Assembly: GCA_021770345.1 (NCBI GenBank) | Contig: JAETRD010000014.1 | Location: 78,573 to 142,572 of the forward strand | DNA length: 64,000 nucleotides | Reading direction: 5' to 3' | Origin: Lachnospiraceae bacterium | GTDB lineage: Bacteria > Bacillota > Clostridia > Lachnospirales > Lachnospiraceae | Part shown: piece by piece, positions 53,639 to 60,687 of the stretch | Layout: the number at the start of each line of letters is the position of its first letter | Numbering within the stretch: the first letter of the stretch is position 1 | Translations under genes and position numbers: made by a program | Notes under the pieces: model-generated | The model's input: only the letters and a program-made list of their open reading frames with translations | The model's database searches: none | Told to the model about the DNA's origin: nothing

Positions 53639-55684
53639 TTACTTCTCCAGCGGCGCGTTGAGTTCCTCCGTCCCCCGCAGTACAAATCTTCCGTCCGCAA
53701 TGATATCCGCGGTACTGCCGTCTTTTCGTATCACCGTAATCCGGTCCAGTTCGTCATAGGGAATCGTGATATCCGTATGACAGTTCAGATACGCCTTTTC
53801 GCTGTCCGTATGGCGCAGCGCGGACACCGCATTTTCTCTTGCCACGATGCGTTTTCCGTCCGGGTTGTAGGAAAGAATGTCTTCCTCATGGCTGTAGCAG
53901 GTGTCTCCCACCGCGAAATGCGGTCCCGTCTTCTCCGCAATCAGAATCGGCAGCTTATCCGCAATATCAAAATCCTTTGCCATGCGGTAAGCGGTGGTGT
54001 TCGTCCCGATCGCAAACTCACCCATCGGCAATGTCTCATGGTGCAGCAGCACATTGTCCCGGATATATTTGCGGTTCTCCGCTTCGTCGGCAAAATTTGT
54101 ACAGCTGTAGTCCGTGATCATGCCATCCTCAAAATCGATCTGCAGATTCTCGTAGCGAAGTCCGCGTAGATACACCTGGCTGACAAACAGCCGCCCCGTC
54201 GTCCCCGCAAGCACCGGGGAGGTGAACACCTCTCCCACCGGAATATTGACATCCGCCACACAGTTTTCAAACGCCGTCTCTTTCTCCGGGTCCGAAAGCT
54301 TCCAGATGTTGACAAGAAGATCGGTCTTATTCGCGCCGCTTCCGGTGATATGCACCCGGTCGGCCTCATCCAAAACATCGATGATTTTCTGCTGTATCTC
54401 CCGGTAGCGCACATAGTCGAGCGTATTAATCTCCACGGTCTTTGCAAAAATCTCTGCAAACTGCGGCCCGATTGCAGGCACCGGATAAGCGATAATCGTA
54501 AAACTGCGTTCCTCGCCCTTGATATACCGGTTTGTGATCTGCCCCGCCATATTCGCCTCATAGACACAGAGTTCGCGCTGTTTTTCGCTATATCGCAGCG
54601 CGGTCAGCCTGTTCTCCGGTGAAAACGGCTCCTCGCCGAACACCTCTATGACCGCAGGCCCGGCCATACCGGCCGCGCGGCTGCGCTCCTCCTCAAAACA
54701 GGTTTTCCGCACCTCCAGGCAGCGCTCCACATAGGCCTTGTCCAGGTAACAGGCCGCATCCTCCCTGTGATCATACGCAAACTGCCTGTTTTCCGAAGTC
54801 CCCGCCGCAAGCATCGTCACCTCAAGATTCATCTTTTCAAAATTGCGGACCGCAGCGCGCACCACGCGCTCAAAACCGATCGGGTAGCGAATCTGCGCGG
54901 TCTGCTTTTTTGACAAGTCTTTGCCGGTAATCTCAAATCCGATCCGATAACCTTCCGTGTATGTGTCCGCCATCGCCTGGATTTCATCCTCTGTCATACC
55001 GTTTAAAAATTCCGCAACACCGCGCTCGTTTTCACTGATATAAGCGCCGTAGCGGTACAGGTAACGCAGATCGTTTAAATCCGCGTTCATGACAATCTCA
55101 CGCTCAAAATCTTCCCCGGAATGAATCAGCCTGCGGATACTCTCCCCGTAAAACAATTCGCTGTAATCGTGAAAATACCAGTAAACCGTCCGGCGGATTT
55201 CCTGCTCCGCTTCCTCCTGCGTTTCGCCGCACGCTTCCATGCGCTCAAAACAGTTGCAGATTTCCACAAACAGTTCCATCGCAGCGGTCAGATTTAAAAG
55301 ATTGCCGCGGTATACCTCACGGATTTTCCCGCGGATATGCGCATAGAGCAGAGAAAGCACCGGCGCAAAACGCTCCCCGAGCATCTCCCTTGCATAATCC
55401 GGGTTCCCGTAACTTTTCGCGTAATGCTCCGGCAGTACATCCTCATAGAGCGCCGCGTTTGTCCGCTCGCACTCCGGGAAACTTTTGTCCGTCAGCGCTC
55501 CCGTCCGCTCCTCCACTGCAAGTTCCGCCAGCATCCGCAAAAAAGCGGCTGTCCTCTGAAAGTAATCGGCAAACGCCTGCGGCACCTCCGCCTGTCCCGC
55601 AATCCGGCTCACGCGCTCCTCCATCAGTGCAAAGCGCTCCCCGGCCTGCTCGTTTGCCTCCCGATACAATTCCCTGTAACTCAT
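53639..55684 (-). CDS. M29-family aminopeptidase with a long N-terminal extension
   Basis: A 681-aa protein. The C-terminal half (about 300-680) is an M29 (AmpS/aminopeptidase T) domain: DRVHITGSGANKTDLLVNIW, VADVNIPVGEVFTSPVLAGT with catalytic metal-binding Glu, GEFAIGTNTTAYRMAKDF, EKTGPHFAVGDTCYSHEED and NCHTDITIPYD. The first 300 residues are an extra helical domain not present in the 410-aa AmpS enzymes; I recall similar long forms in Lachnospiraceae. It probably cleaves N-terminal residues from peptides in the cytoplasm. The N-terminal role is unknown. Confidence 0.88.
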   Translation of the reverse strand: MSYRELYREANEQAGERFALMEERVSRIAGQAEVPQAFADYFQRTAAFLRMLAELAVEERTGALTDKSFPECERTNAALYEDVLPEHYAKSYGNPDYAREMLGERFAPVLSLLYAHIRGKIREVYRGNLLNLTAAMELFVEICNCFERMEACGETQEEAEQEIRRTVYWYFHDYSELFYGESIRRLIHSGEDFEREIVMNADLNDLRYLYRYGAYISENERGVAEFLNGMTEDEIQAMADTYTEGYRIGFEITGKDLSKKQTAQIRYPIGFERVVRAAVRNFEKMNLEVTMLAAGTSENRQFAYDHREDAACYLDKAYVERCLEVRKTCFEEERSRAAGMAGPAVIEVFGEEPFSPENRLTALRYSEKQRELCVYEANMAGQITNRYIKGEERSFTIIAYPVPAIGPQFAEIFAKTVEINTLDYVRYREIQQKIIDVLDEADRVHITGSGANKTDLLVNIWKLSDPEKETAFENCVADVNIPVGEVFTSPVLAGTTGRLFVSQVYLRGLRYENLQIDFEDGMITDYSCTNFADEAENRKYIRDNVLLHHETLPMGEFAIGTNTTAYRMAKDFDIADKLPILIAEKTGPHFAVGDTCYSHEEDILSYNPDGKRIVARENAVSALRHTDSEKAYLNCHTDITIPYDELDRITVIRKDGSTADIIADGRFVLRGTEELNAPLEK

Positions 55685-55728
55685 AGAAAAAACTTATACC
55701 TCCGTCCCGGTTTCGATATCGTTTTGTC

Positions 55729-56316
55729 TCACACATCCAAAAGATGTCCCGCCTGCACGTTTCGCTCGATCAGCTCTTTTGCGTAAGCCCACAGCTGCTC
55801 CGAGCCCTCGTGCGTGCGCTCGTTTCTGGCAAGTACCTGGGATTTTTTTACCCCGTGCTCCTCCCACGATTTTCCGCCGGAAGCATCGTTTAACAGGAGC
55901 GGCTGCACCTTGTCGAGCATATTTGCAAACCGCGCTTCCGCCGTCTCCATCGCCTCAAACTCGTCCCACAACCCGCGGTACTCCCCGGCCTGCGCCTCCG
56001 GGAGCAGCCCGAAAATCCGGTCCGCGGCTTTTTGTTCTCTGTCGCGCTTTGTCTTGTTTCCCTCCGCATCGTACGCGTAGGTGTCCCCGGCGTCAATCTC
56101 AATCACATCATGCAGCAGCACCATTTTCATGGTCTTTAGCACATCGATTTTCTCGTTGGCATACTCTGCGAGCACGAAGGCCATCAGCGCCAGATGCCAG
56201 GAATGCTCCGCATCGTTCTCCTTTCTGCTCGCATCGGAAAGATACGTCTGCCTGTTTATTTTTTTGATTTTATCCAGCTCCATAATAAATGAAATCTGTT
56301 TCTCAAAATCCGTCAT
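55729..56316 (-). CDS. HD-domain hydrolase, YfbR/5'-deoxynucleotidase-like
   Basis: A protein of 195 aa from ATG 56316, directly behind GGAGAGTGG. The HD metal site is visible: NDAEHSWHLALMAFVLAEYA (H), KMVLLHDVIEIDAGDTYAYD (HD) and the later Asp in MLDKVQPLLLNDASGG. Related enzymes (YfbR, HDDC2) dephosphorylate deoxynucleoside monophosphates. The pyrE-linked operon suggests a nucleotide-related role. Confidence 0.9.
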   Translation of the reverse strand: MTDFEKQISFIMELDKIKKINRQTYLSDASRKENDAEHSWHLALMAFVLAEYANEKIDVLKTMKMVLLHDVIEIDAGDTYAYDAEGNKTKRDREQKAADRIFGLLPEAQAGEYRGLWDEFEAMETAEARFANMLDKVQPLLLNDASGGKSWEEHGVKKSQVLARNERTHEGSEQLWAYAKELIERNVQAGHLLDV

Positions 56317-56327
56317 CTCCACTCTCC

Positions 56328-56657
56328 TCACTGCATCATAAACCCGAGCGCATACAGCGAAACCCACACGCTCGCCGTCAAAATAGAAAAAAAGGTCGCG
56401 AGATACGGAAACAATTTAAAACTGTTCTCCTCCCGCAGACTTCCGACGGAAAGCACCAGCGCGGCAAGCGCAAGCAGCATCGAAAAAACTCCCGCACTGC
56501 CCAGATACATACTGCCGCTGCCGCCGTTTCCGAACGAATCCGCGACAACCGCCACAAATATCGCTATGGAAACAAACGCCGTAAAAAGACCTGCCATCCC
56601 TCTTTTCGACTGGGTTTTTTCTGTAAATTTGTAGTTTCTTTTCTGCCGTTTTCTCAC
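56328..56657 (-). CDS. Small membrane protein, DUF6142-like (GTG start)
   Basis: I chose GTG 56657, which overlaps the preceding stop (GTGA) and is preceded by GGAAGGAAGAGG; an in-frame ATG 30 bases upstream has no ribosome site. The 109-aa product has a basic N-terminus and three TM segments (about 22-42, 52-72 and 83-105: FKLFPYLATFFSILTASVWV). I recall similar proteins as DUF6142 in Clostridia. The function is unknown. It lies between the VanZ-like and HD genes in the pyrE operon. Confidence 0.72.
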   Translation of the reverse strand: MRKRQKRNYKFTEKTQSKRGMAGLFTAFVSIAIFVAVVADSFGNGGSGSMYLGSAGVFSMLLALAALVLSVGSLREENSFKLFPYLATFFSILTASVWVSLYALGFMMQ

Positions 56658-57109
56658 AACCTCTTCCTTCCCATCCGCATCATACACGCATACAAACCAA
56701 ATCCCAGCATTCCTCCGAGTGTATTTAACATCAGATCATCCACGTCAAAACAGCCCACGCGAAATACCAGCTGCCACAATTCCGCCAGCAGACTCAGTTC
56801 CAGACTGTACAGTGCCGTCAGCCAAAAGTTTTTACACTTCGGGGCAACTACCGGCAAAAAGGTGCCAAACGGAACGAATGCCAGTACATTTCCTGCAATA
56901 TTGAGAAGAAGCGCATAGGTTCCAAGCGTTTTCCTGTATTTGATAAAACGGGTGATCTCCCGAAACGGTACGAGATTGTACCGATACGCGCGGTCTGCAT
57001 CGGCACGCCCCATCGTCTCCGCAAAGAACAGAAAGTAAAACAGCACAATCAGATACACCAAAAATATGATACCGACAACCAGGCGGTTCTTTTTGTTATC
57101 TGCACCCAT
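56654..57109 (-). CDS. VanZ-like membrane protein
   Basis: A protein of about 151 aa with four TM segments. Visible VanZ-family signature: YRYNLVPFREITRFIKYR, NIAGNVLAFVPFGTFLPVVA, then LSLLAELWQLVFRVGCFDVD and DLMLNTLGGMLGFGLY. VanZ proteins lower teicoplanin binding in some resistance clusters; most chromosomal copies have no defined role. The start overlaps pyrE by 14 bases; the ribosome site is weak, so ATG 57109 is provisional. Confidence 0.85.
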   Translation of the reverse strand: MGADNKKNRLVVGIIFLVYLIVLFYFLFFAETMGRADADRAYRYNLVPFREITRFIKYRKTLGTYALLLNIAGNVLAFVPFGTFLPVVAPKCKNFWLTALYSLELSLLAELWQLVFRVGCFDVDDLMLNTLGGMLGFGLYACMMRMGRKRL

Positions 57110-57773
57110 ACTGCTCGTAGTATTTGTCAATCGCCGCTTTGATCTCGTCGTTAATCACAATCCTTCCCTGACATTCGCGGTTGTAAAGATGCTCCACAAC
57201 CTCCTCCATCGTCACAATGGCATTTGCCCCAAAACCATACGTTTCCCTGATTTCATCGAGCGCACTCTGCGCGCCGCCCTGTCCTTTCTCCATCCGGTTT
57301 AAGGAGACCATCAGCCCGAGAATCTCCACGTCCCCCTGGGCTTTCACGATCGGAAACGTCTCCTCGATGGATTTTCCGGAAGTCGTCACATCCTCGATGA
57401 TAACCACTTTATCCCCGTCTTTTATTTTGCTCCCGAGCAAAATCCCGGCGTCGCCGTGGTCTTTGACTTCTTTGCGGTTGGAGCAGTAGCGGATTTCCTT
57501 CCCGTAGAGCTTTGCAAACGCGATTGTCGCGGCAACGGAGAGCGGGATTCCTTTGTACGCCGGCCCGAAGAGCACATCAAAATCCGCCCCGTAGTGTTCG
57601 TAGATTGCCCTCGCATAATACTCGCCGAGACGCATCAGCTGACTTCCTGTCACATATGCCCCCGCATTCATGAAAAACGGGGATTTCCTGCCGCTTTTTA
57701 ACGTGAACTCCCCGAATTTGAGCACGTCGCTTTCAACCATAAATTCTATAAATTCCTGCTTGTATTGTTCCAT
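57096..57773 (-). CDS. pyrE: Orotate phosphoribosyltransferase
   Basis: A protein of 225 aa from ATG 57773 (ribosome site GGAGAAGC); the longer in-frame extension upstream is not supported. It joins orotate and PRPP to give OMP in pyrimidine synthesis. Motifs: SPFFMNAGAYVTGSQLMRLG, the FGPAYKGIPL loop, and the PRPP site VVIIEDVTTSGKSIEETF. It is first in the operon pyrE-vanZ-like-DUF6142-HD-M29. No other pyr gene is in view. Confidence 0.96.
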   Translation of the reverse strand: MEQYKQEFIEFMVESDVLKFGEFTLKSGRKSPFFMNAGAYVTGSQLMRLGEYYARAIYEHYGADFDVLFGPAYKGIPLSVAATIAFAKLYGKEIRYCSNRKEVKDHGDAGILLGSKIKDGDKVVIIEDVTTSGKSIEETFPIVKAQGDVEILGLMVSLNRMEKGQGGAQSALDEIRETYGFGANAIVTMEEVVEHLYNRECQGRIVINDEIKAAIDKYYEQYGCR

Positions 57774-57927
57774 TTTATCAGCTTCTCCGTTTCTGCGCTG
57801 TTTTCTGTTCCGACAGTACATCACATGGCTCTGTAACGCATTGTACGGCCGGGATTTTGCAAAACGACTCTGCGGCGGACAGCGCTCAGACGCAGAGTCA
57901 GTCACTTCTTTTGTTTTCGTTGGTTCC

Positions 57928-58203
57928 TACCCTCAGTGGACAAGGGTACACACGCCCTGAGCCATGATATTCGGGTAATTTTCTGCGTTGTCCTCAATCA
58001 GCGTACGTCCGGTACGCCTCAATCGTCCGCCTTGTAAATTACCCGAATATCATGGCCAGGGTCAAGGAGTCGGAAAGAAGTCAATTTTCGTCCCTGCAAG
58101 GCGCTTGACTGACGCGTACTGGACGTACGCGGAACGAAAGCAACGCGGCAGGGGCAAAAATTGAGTCTTTTCCGACCGTGTGTCCCTTTGTCCACTGAGG
58201 GTA
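57928..58203. repeat. MITE-like element, copy A (276 bp)
   Basis: The ends are inverted repeats, TACCCTCAGTGGACAA and its complement. Inside, two long imperfect hairpins can form: one from CATGATATTCGGGTAATTT and its complement, the other from GTCGGAAA...TCAATTTT and its complement. No coding frame. Copy B at 60248-60526 is inverted relative to this one. Ends beginning with TA suggest a TA target, as for IS630/Tc1-type transposases (inference). Confidence 0.85.
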
Positions 58204-58270
58204 TCTTACCATAAAACACCAGCCATAGCAATCAATGAAACATGTATTTTGCAGGCTGCATTAGGAATGG

Positions 58271-58418
58271 CGTTACTATTCACGACCCGGGAGCCGCTCA
58301 TAGTAACAATTCGGGGCGGCATTCCAAATTTTGCTACACAAAAGCCGCCCCTCACACTTGTATCTTTTTCTTACGGAATGCACAGCCAGTGTGCATTCCT
58401 GACCCGTGAATAGTAACG
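58271..58418. repeat. 148-bp palindrome-rich element with 14-bp terminal inverted repeats
   Basis: Perfect ends CGTTACTATTCACG (58271-58284) and its complement (58405-58418). Inside are two strong stem-loops: GGGGCGGC...GCCGCCCC, and GGAATGCACA-GCCAG-TGTGCATTCC. No coding frame. It looks like a small non-autonomous element. The following 205 bases (58419-58623) hold nothing I can identify. Confidence 0.72.
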
Positions 58419-58623
58419 GAAAGTCTGCCATCATCCTGATTCCGCCCGGTTTTGGAGGATTTCGGAATACCGCGGAAATAACCGCACTGGGACACTGATG
58501 TCACCGGCAATATTTTTCGAACGTAAAACGGGCAGGTTCCCCCCCCGTAATTCGTCCAGCATTCAATTTAAAAGAAATGTCAGCCAGCAATTCCCCAGAC
58601 AGGGCAGTATACCCATTCTGTTG

Positions 58624-59550
58624 TCATTCCAAATTTGCCAGACATTCAATAAACTCCTTTGGCTTCTCTATGTGTATGCCATGACCGCAATCAAAACGAA
58701 CAATTTGTAAATCAGCAATAAGCTCCGAAACTCTTTTCAAATCTTCTTCACTTAATGCCGCCATCAAAATACCATCTTCACCGATATTGGTCCGTGCTTT
58801 CATAAATATTGTTTTGCACTTAATATTTTTCAATATGTCTTCATGCGGTATTTCGTTATGAAAGCTGTCATTAAAAAATGCCTCTCCGAACATTGGGTCA
58901 TACTTATTCATACCTTGAAAGCCACTAAGTGCAGCTTTCGGCCAGAACATTACTTTCAGATTTCTGTCCGGATGCTTTTTTCTGTACTTTGATGCCATAG
59001 CTATCATTTTTTCTTTTATCTTTTCTCTTGATTTTTCCGGGAAAAGATTCCATGCGTACTGATTGCTGAAATAGTACAGCACAAAATCTTTGCTTTCAGA
59101 TTGATTTATAAAATTATGGCAAACCGTAGATAAATCAATATAATTATAGCTGCTTTTCCGCCTTTCTCCCTGTGACGAAAAGAACGGCGGGTCTTCTAAA
59201 ATCAGATAACTGCAAAGCTCTGTTTTGGATGCAATGTAAGCGGCAATCAACCCTCCAGAAGAATGTCCCAAAAGATAAACTTTCTCTTTCACTACATCTT
59301 CTATCAAACAGATCATTGCTTTACTGATGTCTTCCACATTGTATTGCTTTGCATTGTGCAGGCTTGCTCCATGTCCATAGCAATCTATTGAATAAACATG
59401 ATACTGTTTTGATAAATGTTCCCAAACATTTTCAAAACTTGTAGCATCCACCCCTTGAGCATGAATAAGGATTATTGGCTGTAGGTTGTTTCTTATTTCA
59501 AAGTAATTGAGTTCTATTCCCTGTTTTTTATAAATGTGTTTCGATATCAT
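58624..59550 (-). CDS. Alpha/beta hydrolase in a TetR cassette
   Basis: A 308-aa hydrolase. The oxyanion strand is QPIILIHAQGVDATSFENVW, the nucleophile elbow VYLLGHSSGGLIAAYIASK (Ser near 97), a late acid region KTIFMKARTNIGEDGILMAA, and the catalytic His in VRFDCGHGIHIEKP. No signal peptide. Codon use is AT-rich compared with the neighbours, which suggests transfer. It is coupled to the TetR gene by an ATGA overlap and therefore probably acts on, or detoxifies, the compound that TetR senses. The substrate is unknown. Confidence 0.88.
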   Translation of the reverse strand: MISKHIYKKQGIELNYFEIRNNLQPIILIHAQGVDATSFENVWEHLSKQYHVYSIDCYGHGASLHNAKQYNVEDISKAMICLIEDVVKEKVYLLGHSSGGLIAAYIASKTELCSYLILEDPPFFSSQGERRKSSYNYIDLSTVCHNFINQSESKDFVLYYFSNQYAWNLFPEKSREKIKEKMIAMASKYRKKHPDRNLKVMFWPKAALSGFQGMNKYDPMFGEAFFNDSFHNEIPHEDILKNIKCKTIFMKARTNIGEDGILMAALSEEDLKRVSELIADLQIVRFDCGHGIHIEKPKEFIECLANLE

Positions 59551-60116
59551 ATTGATTTTCCTCTCATACTATATCGGGTTTTCATTCCCTCATATCCGTC
59601 TGTTAATACTCTGCTTATAAATTCTTCATCCAATTCCAAATAAGATGTGGCGAGCATAGTTGCCATACCATGAACATATATCCACATTTCAAGATGGAAC
59701 AGATACGCATCTTCTTCGCTGATACCTAAATTCTGCTTTATCAATTCAATGAAAGGTTTGTTTTCTTCTTTATCCTCTATGCTTTCATGAGAACGGTCAC
59801 GCATAAAGAGCAGTCTAAAAAGCTCTTTTTCTTCTTTTGCAAAACGGATATACGCCATGCCGCTTGCCTTATAGGGTGGATATTTCCCGCTTTCCATATC
59901 CTCTTTCAGATAGTTCTGATATAATTCGTCAGCAGCTTCCATGACAGCACTCAGTACATCTTCCATGTTCTCAAACAAGCTGAAAATCGGCTTAGAAGAG
60001 GAACCAAGTTTTTCACCTAATCCTCTGGCGGTTACTGCGGCAATCCCTTGTTCTCTCGCTAAATCAAGTGCGGCAGCAAGGACTTCTTCTCTCGTAAACA
60101 TAAATTTCCTTGGCAT
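59547..60116 (-). CDS. TetR-family transcription repressor
   Basis: A protein of 189 aa from ATG 60116 (after GGAGGAGAAT). The N-terminal HTH (about 5-50) reads FTREEVLAAALDLAREQGIA, VTARGLGEKLGSSSKPIFSL; the C-terminal ligand domain resembles TetR_C-type helices (LFRLLFMRDRSHES; AYLFHLEMWIYVHGMATMLA). It lies first in a two-gene operon with the hydrolase. A 34-bp dyad covers the transcription start, so it should repress itself and the hydrolase until an effector binds. Confidence 0.92.
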   Translation of the reverse strand: MPRKFMFTREEVLAAALDLAREQGIAAVTARGLGEKLGSSSKPIFSLFENMEDVLSAVMEAADELYQNYLKEDMESGKYPPYKASGMAYIRFAKEEKELFRLLFMRDRSHESIEDKEENKPFIELIKQNLGISEEDAYLFHLEMWIYVHGMATMLATSYLELDEEFISRVLTDGYEGMKTRYSMRGKSI

Positions 60117-60135
60117 TATATTCTCCTCCACAAAT

Positions 60136-60169
60136 AAAGAAACGTTTGTAGCGCTACATTTGTTTCTTT
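60136..60169 (-). promoter_or_regulatory. TetR operator, 34-bp two-part dyad
   Basis: The outer arms AAAGAAAC/GTTTCTTT (60136-60143 and 60162-60169) and the inner perfect palindrome TGTAGCGCTACA (60147-60158) share one centre. It lies immediately downstream of the -10, over the start site, an ideal place for repression. Confidence 0.83.
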
Positions 60170-60198
60170 ATTATATCCGATTTATACGGTATTATCAA
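60170..60198 (-). promoter_or_regulatory. Promoter of the TetR-hydrolase operon
   Basis: TTGATA (60198-60193), a 17-base spacer and a perfect TATAAT (60175-60170) on the minus strand. Confidence 0.85.
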
Positions 60199-60247
60199 TC
60201 CATCTGGCAGATTGTTCACAAATATATCGTTTTTAATCTCTATTTCT

Positions 60248-60526
60248 TACCCTCAGTAGACAAAGAAGGGACACACGGTCGGAAAACAACTAATTTTTTC
60301 CCCTGCCGCGTTGCTTTGTTCCGCGTACGTCCAGTACGCGTCAGTCAGGTACCTTGCAGGGACGAAAATTGACTTCTTTCCGACTTCCTGACCCTGGCCA
60401 TAGATATTCGGGTAATTTACAAGACGGACAATTGAGGCGTACCGGACGTACGCTGATTGAGGACAACGCAGAAAATTACTCGAATATCATGGCTCAGGGC
60501 GTGTGTGCCCTTGTCCACTGAGGGTA
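60248..60526. repeat. MITE-like element, copy B (279 bp), inverted
   Basis: The same element as copy A in opposite orientation: ends TACCCTCAGTAGACAA and TTGTCCACTGAGGGTA, and the same two internal hairpins, with scattered substitutions and short indels. It separates the TetR cassette from the CRISPR array. Confidence 0.85.
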
Positions 60527-60571
60527 TGTATTGAATTTACTGAAAAGAAAAGCGACAGAGTTTTTGATATG

Positions 60572-60621
60572 ATACCTCTTAAGTAGACAATGAAAATAGC
60601 AAAAATCTACTTAGGAGGTAT
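60572..60621. repeat. 16-bp inverted repeat at the distal end of the CRISPR array
   Basis: ATACCTCTTAAGTAGA (60572-60587) and TCTACTTAGGAGGTAT (60606-60621) are complementary with one mismatch and enclose 18 bases. On the plus strand TTTTTATAT follows, like a terminator. The right arm ends where the most degenerate CRISPR repeat begins (60621-60652). It could be a terminator or an insertion-element remnant. Confidence 0.6.
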
Positions 60622-60687
60622 TTTTATATGTTGTTCCCGCACGGGGAGCAACCAGCAGGTCTATGAGCGCAACCGCCTCGTCAGTTC

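Noticed and set aside
56654-57109. A glycopeptide-resistance locus because of the VanZ-like gene.
   Set aside because: None of the defining van genes (ligase, VanH, VanX) is nearby; the gene is part of a pyrE housekeeping operon.
57774-57905. A 44-residue N-terminal extension of PyrE.
   Set aside because: The normal PyrE start at 57773 has a ribosome site, while the extension has none and atypical composition.
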